A stretch of 61,385 nucleotides of DNA from NCBI GenBank assembly GCA_964550895.1, contig CAZKAP010000018.1:1-61385 (forward strand). Direction: 5' to 3'. A program made the position numbers and the translations under genes. This DNA comes from CAZKAP01 sp964550895 (GTDB taxonomy: Bacteria > Bacteroidota > Bacteroidia > Flavobacteriales > Flavobacteriaceae). How positions within the stretch are numbered: the first letter of the stretch is position 1; each line of letters starts with the position of its first letter. Below the pieces are notes generated by a model. The model did no database searches, was not told the DNA's origin, and saw only the letters and a list, made by a program, of their open reading frames with translations. Below are positions 44,710 to 53,079 of this stretch, one piece after another.

Positions 44710-47700
44710 ATGCACCCGCTGGAGAGACTCTTCCTGATGTTGGATCACGAGGGCATCAGCGTACCGCTGGATGTCCGACTTCGCGTGCAGCGGCTATTGC
44801 AGGAGCGCGGGGAAGATTTCCTGGCCCATCCCGAAGACCTCAAGTGGGTGATCGGTCCCATGATCGCAAAGAGCCAAAAGGAGCAGGAAGCTTTTGGACG
44901 CATATTCGATTTGTATCTGAAGCAGGTTTTGGAGGATGCAAAGGAAGATGCGGGTACGCGTTTTAAAGGATTTGGTAGTGCGCGGCCAAAGATTAATAGG
45001 AAGAATCTAAAGTACCTCATTCTTGGGCTGCCTGTGCTGTTCATCGTGGTTCTGTTGGCCATGATTTACGGTAAGGATGCTGACGAGTTAAATCCCTGGC
45101 CCGATGTGCGCTGGAATTCTCAGTATAGTTTAGATAGGGACTCGTTGACTCTGGTCAATGAAACTCCTAACCTTTTCGGTCAGAACACTTTCCGTTGGGA
45201 GCTCAAAAAAGTTACAGACAGCATACTTCGTGCCCGGGATACTACCCAGACCATTGAGCAGTATGTTGCAGGGATAGAAACAGATGGCCTGATTGCCTTC
45301 GCAGTTTCCGATACCACCCTTGCGATCAGCGACTTATCAGAGGGTTTGTGGTATATTACCCTTACAGGTCGGAGCAGGCTGGGATTTTCGGATAAAGCGT
45401 TTGGTCGCGCCATACGAATAAGCTCGGTGGATTTTTCGGATAAATTTATCCAGGATGACAGCGCAGACTACATTACCCTGCCGTATCCAGCACCAAAGAC
45501 CCTGGATACCGGTGCTGAGTATGGTTCCATCTGGCGGAGCGTGATTGTGATAGCATACATCATACTATTGCCGCTACTCTTTGGTCTGTTTCTGGCCTGG
45601 TTGTACCGTCGACTGATTAGCGGGGGGCTGACTAGACCCAGTATGGATACAGATTTTACCGGTGGAAGTGGCCCACCTTATCGAATTCCGTTTCGAAACC
45701 GGGACGAGGACATACATCCTACGGAGACACAATACGGGGTTGCCGGTATGCTGAGGCAACGAACCGTAGGTCACATAAAAAAGCTTCAGGTCAGGGAATC
45801 CGTTAAAAGTACCATACGCAACATGGGAAATCCCACCCTGGTGTATAGGGAGGTTACCCGCGCTACGGAATATCTGGTACTCATTCAGCATTCGGCTTAT
45901 GAAAATCACTTGGTGCGCTTATTTTCCTATCTGAACGATTTCTATAAATTGGAGGATGTCTATCTGGAATACTTCTTTTACGATACGGATCCTCGGATAT
46001 GCTGGAATGCCCAGAACCCGCAGGGCGTTGCCATCGAGCAACTGCTGCAGACACGATCGCAGTATCGACTGCTGCTCATAGGCGACGGACATTCCTTGGT
46101 ACAGTCGTTTCCCGTCTGTCAGTTCCAGCCCTGGGTGGAGCCCATACTGGGCGGTTGGAAACAGCGGGCGCTGCTCTCTACGATCCCGGTATCTGAATGG
46201 GGGTACCACGAAGAGATACTGGATCGGTATTTTGCCCTGTTACCAGCCCATCTGGAGGGGCAGTTATACCTGATTGAGCATTTGGCCTTCCCGGATACTT
46301 TAACGATGCCTCGTACCATCAAGCAGTTTAATCCGGCCAAAGCGTTCACACTGAAACTCAGGACGCTTGAAAATCTTCAAAAGCACTTCAGCCAGTCCGA
46401 GCTGCTTTGGCTGGCCACCCTGGCGCTTCACGACGAGGTATTCTGGGAGCTCACCCTGGCTTTGGGAAAAACGACCGAGGAGTACGAGCAATCCCGAAAT
46501 CGCCTTACGGAATCCCTGCTAACCTTCGATCGTTTGTATCGAATGTCCGGATTGCCCTGGTTCGAGGAGAATCGAATGGAGGAAGGCATTCGGTCGGATT
46601 TGCTCAGCCTGTTGGATGAGGAACCCGAATTGCGGAATCGGGCGCGCAAAACGATCATTGAGGTGTTTAATGAGGTTGATGTTGGTAAGGGTTCTTTTGC
46701 CTCCGGCCGGCAGGACCAGATAACAGAGCTTCAGCGGGCCCTGCTGGAGCCCCGCTCGTCCCGGTCGCGACGGATACTCAACACTCTTAAAGATCAAAAC
46801 CTGCTGAATATTTTCCAGGCACGCCGCTTTGCCAGGTATTTGGCTCCGCCGATCTGGAGTTGGCGATCCTGGCCCATGTTTGCCCTGATCCTGGGGCCGA
46901 TACTGGTTTTTATTTGGATGCGCTCGGGTCAGTTCTTTGCCCCCTGGTATCTGGAGGATCGGGAAGTAGAGTGGCTGGAAGAACGCGGGTATTTAAATTC
47001 CCTGCTGGAGAATGGTTGGGTTAGTGGAGAAGTCGATTCGATCGCCTTGCTGAACAATCAGGCCGCCCGGAATATGACGGGCAGAAACCTGGACGAGGCG
47101 GGTAATCTCCTGCAGGCCGCCCGAGGCCTGCTCGATCAGCAGGAAGTAAGCCCGCTTAACCAAAGCGTGAGTAAATTGCTGGCGATCAATTATAACGAAC
47201 AGCTGTTAGAATACTACCATGGGCTGTCGGCCTACGATTCTCTGAATTACGACAGTGCTGTTGAACGCTTCCGGCGGACGATGCAATACGATAGCCTGGC
47301 GGCACATTCCTCTCATAATTTAGGGGTTATTGCTTTCTATCAGGGAGATCGCTTTCAGGCCCTGGCGATCCGGGACGCTCTTATGGAAAATGCACCGGGC
47401 TATTTCGACCGCTTTGAACCGAATCTGAACACCCTGTTGGAAGGGCTTGAAACGGAAGAGGTCAAGCCCACTTTCGCCGGGATTCGACAGCTGATAGCAG
47501 ACAACCGTATACTCGATGCCTTCGATGCCCTCATGGAAATGGCCCGAACCGATAGGCAATACGGTTTTCAGTTTATGCGGACGTTACAGGTGCTACAGAA
47601 AGAACTCTACGGTCTGGGACTCCGACGGGGCAACGAAAACCCCGACGCCACGGAGGAGGATAAACGGGCCCTGGGCAGGACACTCCTGCAGCTAATCGAT

Positions 47701-48681
47701 CGGTGGGAGCGCCTTTCTCAAACCGCAGGGGATGGCGATAGCTCCGTCCCTGCTTCCAGTGGGAATCCCGGTCAGACCAGAGACACTGCGCTGATCCGTT
47801 CGACGGAATCCAATGATCTTATTACCTGGGATCAAGGTAGTGCTGGAGAGGATAATGCCGTTTTTGAGGGCAACCATATTATTCGAATTGATGGCCAGGC
47901 GGCCCCGTACTCCCTGTTGGTTAATAAACAGCTAAGCATTTCCATGAGACAGATACCAACGGGCAGTTTTTGGATGGGTTCTGCTGACGGAAATGAAAAC
48001 GAAAAGCCCGTACACAAGGTCGATATACAGTACACTTATGGGATCAGCGAAACGGAAATCACCAGTGCCCAATACTGTGTTTTTCTCAATGAATTCGGAA
48101 ATCAGTTGGACGGAGGAGATACCTGGGTGAATCTGCGATTTAGTAATATCGAGTATTCGAAAGGCGTGTTTACTCCCCAAGCTGGTAAGGAAAGTCATCC
48201 CGTCCAGGGGGTAAGTTGGTACGGAGCCAAGGCGTTTTGCGAGTGGGCCGGCGGGCGTTTACCGACTGAAGCCGAATGGGAGTATGCCGCACGGGGAGGA
48301 GAGGAACATCCCTATGCCGGGAGTCCCATCCTAAGCGAAGTAGGTTGGTTTTCAGATAATTCTGGAAATTCAGTTCAACCCGTAGCCCTGAAAGAAGCTA
48401 ATGGGTTCGGCTTATTCGATATGAGCGGAAATCTGGCGGAGCATGTGGAGGACTTTTATCATGAGAACTACAGGGGAGCACCCGGCAATGGAAGGCTATG
48501 GCAAAGTGAGAGAGCTTGGGACAACAAAGTCTCAAGAGGTGGACACTGGAGATTGCCCATAGGTGCGTCCACGGTTTCGAGTAGGGAACCCAATTCGCTC
48601 AGCAATGGAAGCTTACTTGTCGGTTTTCGTATAGCCGATCAGGGTTATGCGCCGGTTAGACAGGCCTCCTCCGCTGAATAA
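44710..48681 (+). CDS. Membrane vWA-like / TPR-like / FGE-sulfatase fusion protein
   Basis: The 1323-residue protein begins with a CoxE-like helical region (1-75, SKEQ-type motif SQKEQEAFGRIFDLYL), then a membrane helix (102-120), a beta-rich external segment, and a second helix (275-298). Residues about 376-520 fit a vWA domain: EYLVLIQHSAY, LLLIGDGH and RALLSTIPVSEWG. The metal site is degenerate (QHSAY instead of DxSxS). A third helix (723-737) precedes TPR-like helices (745-990). A formylglycine-generating-enzyme (SUMF1) domain, which has the C-type-lectin fold, occupies about 1079-1312: GSFWMGSADGNENEKPVH, GVSWYGAKAFCEWAGGRLPTE-type and FDMSGNLAEHVED. The catalytic cysteine pair of true FGEs is missing, so it should bind rather than oxidise. 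It is the vWA partner of MoxR. Confidence 0.85.
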   Translation: MHPLERLFLMLDHEGISVPLDVRLRVQRLLQERGEDFLAHPEDLKWVIGPMIAKSQKEQEAFGRIFDLYLKQVLEDAKEDAGTRFKGFGSARPKINRKNLKYLILGLPVLFIVVLLAMIYGKDADELNPWPDVRWNSQYSLDRDSLTLVNETPNLFGQNTFRWELKKVTDSILRARDTTQTIEQYVAGIETDGLIAFAVSDTTLAISDLSEGLWYITLTGRSRLGFSDKAFGRAIRISSVDFSDKFIQDDSADYITLPYPAPKTLDTGAEYGSIWRSVIVIAYIILLPLLFGLFLAWLYRRLISGGLTRPSMDTDFTGGSGPPYRIPFRNRDEDIHPTETQYGVAGMLRQRTVGHIKKLQVRESVKSTIRNMGNPTLVYREVTRATEYLVLIQHSAYENHLVRLFSYLNDFYKLEDVYLEYFFYDTDPRICWNAQNPQGVAIEQLLQTRSQYRLLLIGDGHSLVQSFPVCQFQPWVEPILGGWKQRALLSTIPVSEWGYHEEILDRYFALLPAHLEGQLYLIEHLAFPDTLTMPRTIKQFNPAKAFTLKLRTLENLQKHFSQSELLWLATLALHDEVFWELTLALGKTTEEYEQSRNRLTESLLTFDRLYRMSGLPWFEENRMEEGIRSDLLSLLDEEPELRNRARKTIIEVFNEVDVGKGSFASGRQDQITELQRALLEPRSSRSRRILNTLKDQNLLNIFQARRFARYLAPPIWSWRSWPMFALILGPILVFIWMRSGQFFAPWYLEDREVEWLEERGYLNSLLENGWVSGEVDSIALLNNQAARNMTGRNLDEAGNLLQAARGLLDQQEVSPLNQSVSKLLAINYNEQLLEYYHGLSAYDSLNYDSAVERFRRTMQYDSLAAHSSHNLGVIAFYQGDRFQALAIRDALMENAPGYFDRFEPNLNTLLEGLETEEVKPTFAGIRQLIADNRILDAFDALMEMARTDRQYGFQFMRTLQVLQKELYGLGLRRGNENPDATEEDKRALGRTLLQLIDRWERLSQTAGDGDSSVPASSGNPGQTRDTALIRSTESNDLITWDQGSAGEDNAVFEGNHIIRIDGQAAPYSLLVNKQLSISMRQIPTGSFWMGSADGNENEKPVHKVDIQYTYGISETEITSAQYCVFLNEFGNQLDGGDTWVNLRFSNIEYSKGVFTPQAGKESHPVQGVSWYGAKAFCEWAGGRLPTEAEWEYAARGGEEHPYAGSPILSEVGWFSDNSGNSVQPVALKEANGFGLFDMSGNLAEHVEDFYHENYRGAPGNGRLWQSERAWDNKVSRGGHWRLPIGASTVSSREPNSLSNGSLLVGFRIADQGYAPVRQASSAE

Positions 48682-48689
48682 TGAAACAA

Positions 48690-48770
48690 GCCCCTGCGTA
48701 ACTGCGAACCGCGACAACAACAATCCGGACAACCGCAACAACAACAACGGCTTTCGCCTGGCCCGAAGCC
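48690..48770 (+). pseudogene. Asn-rich remnant of an FGE/C-type-lectin 3' end (DGR-target-like)
   Basis: Nine bases past the stop of the FGE gene a short open stretch reads VTA then NRDNNNPDNRNNNNGFRLA (48707-48763). This is the typical C-terminal signature of FGE/C-type-lectin proteins diversified by diversity-generating retroelements, with its run of AAC codons. It has no start, no upstream part of the domain and no reverse transcriptase nearby. It resembles the end of the intact gene only in the GFR(I/L)A motif, so it is a fossil 3' end or an orphan template repeat. Confidence 0.6.
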
Positions 48771-48975
48771 TGCACGGGAATGGATGTTCCCGGGGAGACC
48801 GGTCCGGTATCCCGACCCGGCAACGGGCAAAAAGTAGAGTATGCGTCTGGATAGTAGGGAAGCCGAAATTCAGGCGCTCTTTATAGTGCAGGGCTTTATG
48901 TGGTCAGGAGATTTTGCTCTCAAAGTCAGAGTCAAGCGCCTAAATTGGTCTGCTAAAACATATCCCCATTTTTCG

Positions 48976-48983
48976 TACCTTTT
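48976..48983 (+). promoter_or_regulatory. Candidate -7 element upstream of the small membrane protein/caspase genes
   Basis: TACCTTTT matches TAnnTTTG at 7 of 8 positions, 28 bases before the ATG at 49011. With the 330-base non-coding gap it suggests the membrane protein and caspase genes have their own promoter. Confidence 0.35.
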
Positions 48984-49010
48984 TCCCACATACAAAAACA
49001 CCAACCGACA

Positions 49011-49415
49011 ATGAATTTGCTTGAATCTCATCCCGAGTACATCTACGCGGCCGCGGGTGCCCTGATGCAGGAACTCATGCACCTCTATGAACTTCGACAG
49101 GACTTAGGAAAAACGGTTAAGATTTCCAGTTCCTGGCAGTACTGGCTGGTGACTGTCGCCATGATGGCATTGAGTACCTTTTTTGCCCCCGAAATCGTGG
49201 GGACGCTCAAGGATTCGGTATTCAAGGAAGGGGTGATCAATTCCGAAAATGCTCTTGGGCTTATGCCTTATACCATCACGGCCTTTATTTTCCCCATACT
49301 CTTTAATAAAGTAGCCAAGCTCACCCTGAATACCATTACCCGTTCCGCCGAGGATGGTGTGGTGACCAAGAGTGGCGAAAAGCGCTCCTTTAAGGGTATG
49401 GATTACTTCAAATAG
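49011..49415 (+). CDS. Small two-helix membrane protein of the conflict locus
   Basis: The 134-residue protein begins with an amphipathic helical part (HPEYIYAAAGALMQELMHLYELRQDLGK). It then has a membrane helix at about 43-62 (WQYWLVTVAMMALSTFF), a loop, a second helix at about 83-103 (LMPYTITAFIFPILFNKV) and a basic tail KSGEKRSFKGMDYFK. No family is recognised. The caspase gene follows nine bases after its stop, so the two are probably translated together and it may be the membrane anchor or target of the protease. Confidence 0.65.
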   Translation: MNLLESHPEYIYAAAGALMQELMHLYELRQDLGKTVKISSSWQYWLVTVAMMALSTFFAPEIVGTLKDSVFKEGVINSENALGLMPYTITAFIFPILFNKVAKLTLNTITRSAEDGVVTKSGEKRSFKGMDYFK

Positions 49416-49424
49416 ATCGAAAAC

Positions 49425-50225
49425 ATGGCGGAAGGCTATTCCCTGCACATTGGAGTAAACCACCTGGATGCTGATCATTACGGTTCCCGGGGGCTGCTCA
49501 AGTCGTGCGAACGGGACGCCTTCGCCCTGCACAAGATTGCCTGGATGCGGGGCTTCGATTCCAAGCGGCTTTCCACCGAGGACTCAACCCGTGATCGGGT
49601 GATATCCGAGATTCAACACCTGTCCGGTAAGACCAAAGCGGGGGATTTCGTATGGATCACCTATTCCGGACACGGCTCCCAGATTCCGGACCTGGATTCG
49701 GACGAAGGAGACGACCTGGACGAGACCTGGTGCCTGCACGATGCCCAGCTTCTGGACGACGAAATATACCGGTTGCTGTGTTCCTTCGGGGAAGGAGTCC
49801 GTATCTGTCTGCTCACCGACAGCTGTCACAACCAAACGATCTATAAGGGAAAATTCACGGAAGGGGAAAGACCCATGAAGGCCCTTTCTACCAAGCAGGC
49901 CATGGATGCCTTCGAGCGCAACAAGCAATTCTACGCGGAAATCAGCGGGCGCCTCAAGGCGGAACCCCTTGTGGTGCTCAAGGCCTCCCTGATCGTTCTC
50001 TCTCCCTGCGAGGATCACGATTTCGCCGTCCCCAGTGAATTATCGCTGAGCGAATTCACGGCTTGGGTGAAGTTTGCGCTCAAAGGTGGGGACTTCAAAG
50101 GGAATTACCACGATCTGATCGAAGAGGTGCGCATTCGGGTACGTGACCGCATCCCACAGATCTCGTTCGACGGCCCGAACGTGGAGGACTTCCTTAACGA
50201 AGTGCCTTTTACCATTGAACCCTGA
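49425..50225 (+). CDS. Caspase-family (metacaspase-like) protease
   Basis: The 266-residue cytoplasmic protein is a single caspase (C14) domain. The start IGVNHLDADHYG is followed by a CERDA motif, the catalytic histidine His83 in TYSGHGSQ and the catalytic cysteine Cys134 in LTDSCHN. An acidic DLDSDEGDDLDE loop after the histidine resembles calcium-responsive metacaspases. Such proteases cleave after basic or acidic residues and serve as executioners in prokaryotic immunity. No signal peptide or interaction domain is fused; the tight link to the small membrane protein suggests that partner provides localisation. Confidence 0.88.
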   Translation: MAEGYSLHIGVNHLDADHYGSRGLLKSCERDAFALHKIAWMRGFDSKRLSTEDSTRDRVISEIQHLSGKTKAGDFVWITYSGHGSQIPDLDSDEGDDLDETWCLHDAQLLDDEIYRLLCSFGEGVRICLLTDSCHNQTIYKGKFTEGERPMKALSTKQAMDAFERNKQFYAEISGRLKAEPLVVLKASLIVLSPCEDHDFAVPSELSLSEFTAWVKFALKGGDFKGNYHDLIEEVRIRVRDRIPQISFDGPNVEDFLNEVPFTIEP

Positions 50226-50233
50226 AATCCTAA

Positions 50234-51403
50234 CTATCCTTCCTGATAAAATTCTTCCAGACGGTCAGCACAATCCAGCATGCGCAGGTAAATATTGGTG
50301 AGTTCTACCTTGTAATTCTCGGCGGTAATCACCCCCATTAATTGCCGGTTTCTGAGTTGGGAATAATCCGCATTCAACAGCACTATGGTATTGCGCAACA
50401 AGGTACTCTCTATAATGACCAACAACCCCTCGAACAACAGAAGGGCCCGGTCGATCTTGTTCTTCTTCACGGCTTGCTGGATCTGCCCCTTAACACTGAG
50501 CACATAATCCATTCCGGGCTCTGCGGTCTCCAGGGCCACGTCGTGGACCTCCTGTAAATTCTTCAGGTCACCGGATGGACGCTCGGGCAGTGCCTCTATG
50601 CCTACCGGATGGGAGTTTCGGCACAGGGCAAAGGAGGCGTTGAGGTCACTGGCGGCCTTGAGTTTGGGATTCTGCTTCTTGTAGGCCCTGGGCACGGATT
50701 TGAGTACGTAATTGATCAGGTCGATCACCGCTACATAGTCGTCCTGCCCGCTGCCGTAACCTTCCAGAGCCTCGATCACCTTCTCCGTAAACAAGCTGTA
50801 CTGAGCCTTTTGAAATATTACGGATTTTTCGTCCTTATCGCAGGAAACCAGAGAAACCACACCCTGGCCCATGCCCAGTTTTTCCACCAGTCCGCGATAG
50901 GTGGAATTCTGGAGGAACCGGCCCAGGAATTTTTCCTGCACCATCTGGCCGTTATCCAGGATCATGCCCCCTGCATGGCAGCAGTCCAGCATGATCAGCT
51001 TGCGCTGGCTGGGTATGGACTGGATTAGCAGGGTAAACTCATCGGCACTGATGCCGGTTTCGTCCGGGTTGGACTCGTCGAAGCCGTGGTTGCAGAGGAA
51101 GTATTTTCGGCTTCCGTCGGCAGATTTGAATTCGCCCCCGTGGCCGGAGTAGAAAATGATCACGGTGTGTTCGGCCTTGGGACTGACCGTCTCAACCAGG
51201 TGATTCAGCGCTCCCAGCATCTGTTCGCGCGTGGATTGCTCTGCCGTGAGTACCTTCACTTTTTCCGGGTTGTATGCGGCCTTGTCCGGATGCGTTAAGA
51301 TGTGGGCAATGCCCTCGGCATCATGCACGGATTGCGGAATGTCCTGATCGCCTACCCCTACGGTCAGGGCGTAGGCCTGTTCGAAATAGCGGGACTGGGC
51401 CAT
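50234..51403 (-). CDS. Caspase-family protease with C-terminal EAD-like domain
   Basis: The 389-residue protein has an N-terminal caspase domain: LTVGVGDQ, HDAEGIAHIL, catalytic His88 in FYSGHGGEF and catalytic Cys142 in MLDCCHAGG. After a linker, residues about 300-385 form a helical domain with VKKNKIDRALLLFEGLL, RNTIVLLNADYSQL, an 'LMGVITAEN' turn and IYLRMLDCADRLEE. This is the pattern of an EAD11-like effector-associated domain and resembles the N-terminal domain of the 42563-43732 product. The gene is convergent with the other caspase gene (eight bases between stops) and divergent from the secreted-protein operon. Confidence 0.87.
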   Translation of the reverse strand: MAQSRYFEQAYALTVGVGDQDIPQSVHDAEGIAHILTHPDKAAYNPEKVKVLTAEQSTREQMLGALNHLVETVSPKAEHTVIIFYSGHGGEFKSADGSRKYFLCNHGFDESNPDETGISADEFTLLIQSIPSQRKLIMLDCCHAGGMILDNGQMVQEKFLGRFLQNSTYRGLVEKLGMGQGVVSLVSCDKDEKSVIFQKAQYSLFTEKVIEALEGYGSGQDDYVAVIDLINYVLKSVPRAYKKQNPKLKAASDLNASFALCRNSHPVGIEALPERPSGDLKNLQEVHDVALETAEPGMDYVLSVKGQIQQAVKKNKIDRALLLFEGLLVIIESTLLRNTIVLLNADYSQLRNRQLMGVITAENYKVELTNIYLRMLDCADRLEEFYQEG

Positions 51404-51599
51404 GGTTCTCTCGAAATTCGTTTGGATGAAAACACAATATAAGGCATTAGGCGAACTCCCGGTAGCTTTCCGGTCAAAATACCGCTTTCCCCTGGCCGAT
51501 GTGCGCTGTGTCGAAAAACCTTGCTCAGGTAGCGGTAAGTTTTTACTTTACAACGACTTTGGGCCCAACCCTTGAGGTTTTCCAACAACACATCAGACC

Positions 51600-53072
51600 A
51601 TGAAGCCAATCTTCTCACTCCTGCTGGTTTTACCCTTTTTCGCTTGCGTGCATGCCCAGACCCAGTACCGTGTGACCTACAACTACACCACCGGTGAGGT
51701 CAAACGGGAGGTTTACGACGAGGAGACCCGGCAGTACCAAGACTACAAGCGTAAGTCGATCAAACGGGGCAGTGTCTTGGAAGTAAAGGTGGTGGGCATT
51801 AATCCATTGGCCGCCGATGTGGTCCCCGAACTCAAGGAAAACAATCTCTATGCTACCAACGGTACCAGCAAGCTGACCATCGGCAACGTGATTTCCTCCT
51901 TCTCACAGAATGCTTTGGGTCAGGGCTTGAATTTCGAGGGACAAAACCTGTTTAATTCCCTGTTGGGAGAGAGCGGTGCGAGGAAATCCATGGAAATGGA
52001 GGGTGCCGATGATGAATTCGGTGCCATGGATTTCGAAGAAGCGTCCGCCTACGAGGATGCCTATTACCAGATCAACCAACGCATGCGTCGCCTGAGCAGT
52101 GCCTATGCCCAGGTGGAATCGATCCGGACTCAGCTGACGGCGCGGATATTGAACCCGATCAGCACCAAGGAAAGCATCAAGGAGGCCCTGAAATCCGCCC
52201 AGCTCCTGCCCCTGGACGAGATCTACTACGAGGATGGCATGGGGATAGGCGACAATCCCATTACCTACCTGACCAAGCTGGAGCAGTACATACGCGATAT
52301 GTCGGACGAGATCAAGCCTTCCCTCCGGGCCATTGCCAGCGGAGCGGAACCCGGAAGCGAGTTAGCCTCCCTTCGCATACGCGAGGTGGAAGCCGTGAGC
52401 AGCGACCTGCGCAAGAACAATACCCTGGCCATAGATGAGATACAGAAGATCAAGAAGCTGCTGATCGAACTGGAGGCTACCAACTTCGAGCACACCAATT
52501 CCTATCCGGTGAATTCGGATCGGCTGGACCTGAGCCTGCAGGTAATCGAAAGCGACCTGGCCGAGAGCCTGGACAACGACGATACCAAGACCCTTTTCAA
52601 GACCATGAATTTCCGCTTCGATGCCGTGGGGGGATGGCGGGTCAATACGGGTGTGGCCCTGACCCTGAACAATTTCGGAGCCAGTTCGAAGGAATATTTC
52701 GTGGACAACGGGCTGATCGGTCAGGCCGACGACAACTATTTTACACCCAATCTCAGTACCCTTGTGAGCTTCTATCCCGAGTTGGGTAAAGGCCTGAACC
52801 TGGGTGGCACCTTTGGCGTGTCTGTACCCATCAGCTCCGGGGAACAGAACATCAGCGGCATCAATTTCCTCCTCGGAGGGTCCTTACTGCTGGGCCGGCA
52901 GAATATGATCGCCCTCTCCGGCGGGCTCGCCTACGGACCGGTGGATAAGCTCACCAATGGGCTACAGGCCGGTGACGCGGCACCCTCCGGCGATCCGGAC
53001 GACTTCACCCGCAGGGTATACGATATCGGATACTTCTTCGGAGTGTCCTTTACACTCGCAAACATCAACTAG
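51600..53072 (+). CDS. Secreted coiled-coil/beta-barrel-like protein of the conflict locus
   Basis: The 490-residue protein has a signal peptide (SLLLVLPFFACVHAQ). The middle (about 150-320) is rich in charged helices likely to form a coiled coil (EASAYEDAYYQINQRMRRL, REVEAVSSDLRKNNTLAIDE). The C-terminal 150 residues alternate like outer-membrane strands: GWRVNTGVALTLNNFG, LVSFYPELGKGLNLGGTFGV and FLLGGSLLLGRQNMIALSGG. No family is recognised. It is followed after seven bases by the amidase gene, so both belong to one operon. A role in the periplasm or outer membrane is inferred. Confidence 0.7.
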   Translation: MKPIFSLLLVLPFFACVHAQTQYRVTYNYTTGEVKREVYDEETRQYQDYKRKSIKRGSVLEVKVVGINPLAADVVPELKENNLYATNGTSKLTIGNVISSFSQNALGQGLNFEGQNLFNSLLGESGARKSMEMEGADDEFGAMDFEEASAYEDAYYQINQRMRRLSSAYAQVESIRTQLTARILNPISTKESIKEALKSAQLLPLDEIYYEDGMGIGDNPITYLTKLEQYIRDMSDEIKPSLRAIASGAEPGSELASLRIREVEAVSSDLRKNNTLAIDEIQKIKKLLIELEATNFEHTNSYPVNSDRLDLSLQVIESDLAESLDNDDTKTLFKTMNFRFDAVGGWRVNTGVALTLNNFGASSKEYFVDNGLIGQADDNYFTPNLSTLVSFYPELGKGLNLGGTFGVSVPISSGEQNISGINFLLGGSLLLGRQNMIALSGGLAYGPVDKLTNGLQAGDAAPSGDPDDFTRRVYDIGYFFGVSFTLANIN

Positions 53073-53079
53073 AAACGCT

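Noticed and set aside
48540..48770. A live DGR variable-repeat/template-repeat pair at the FGE gene
   Set aside because: The gene's own end and the Asn-rich fragment differ at many non-adenine positions (for example GGTTTTCGTATAGCC against GGCTTTCGCCTGGCC), and no reverse transcriptase gene is present.
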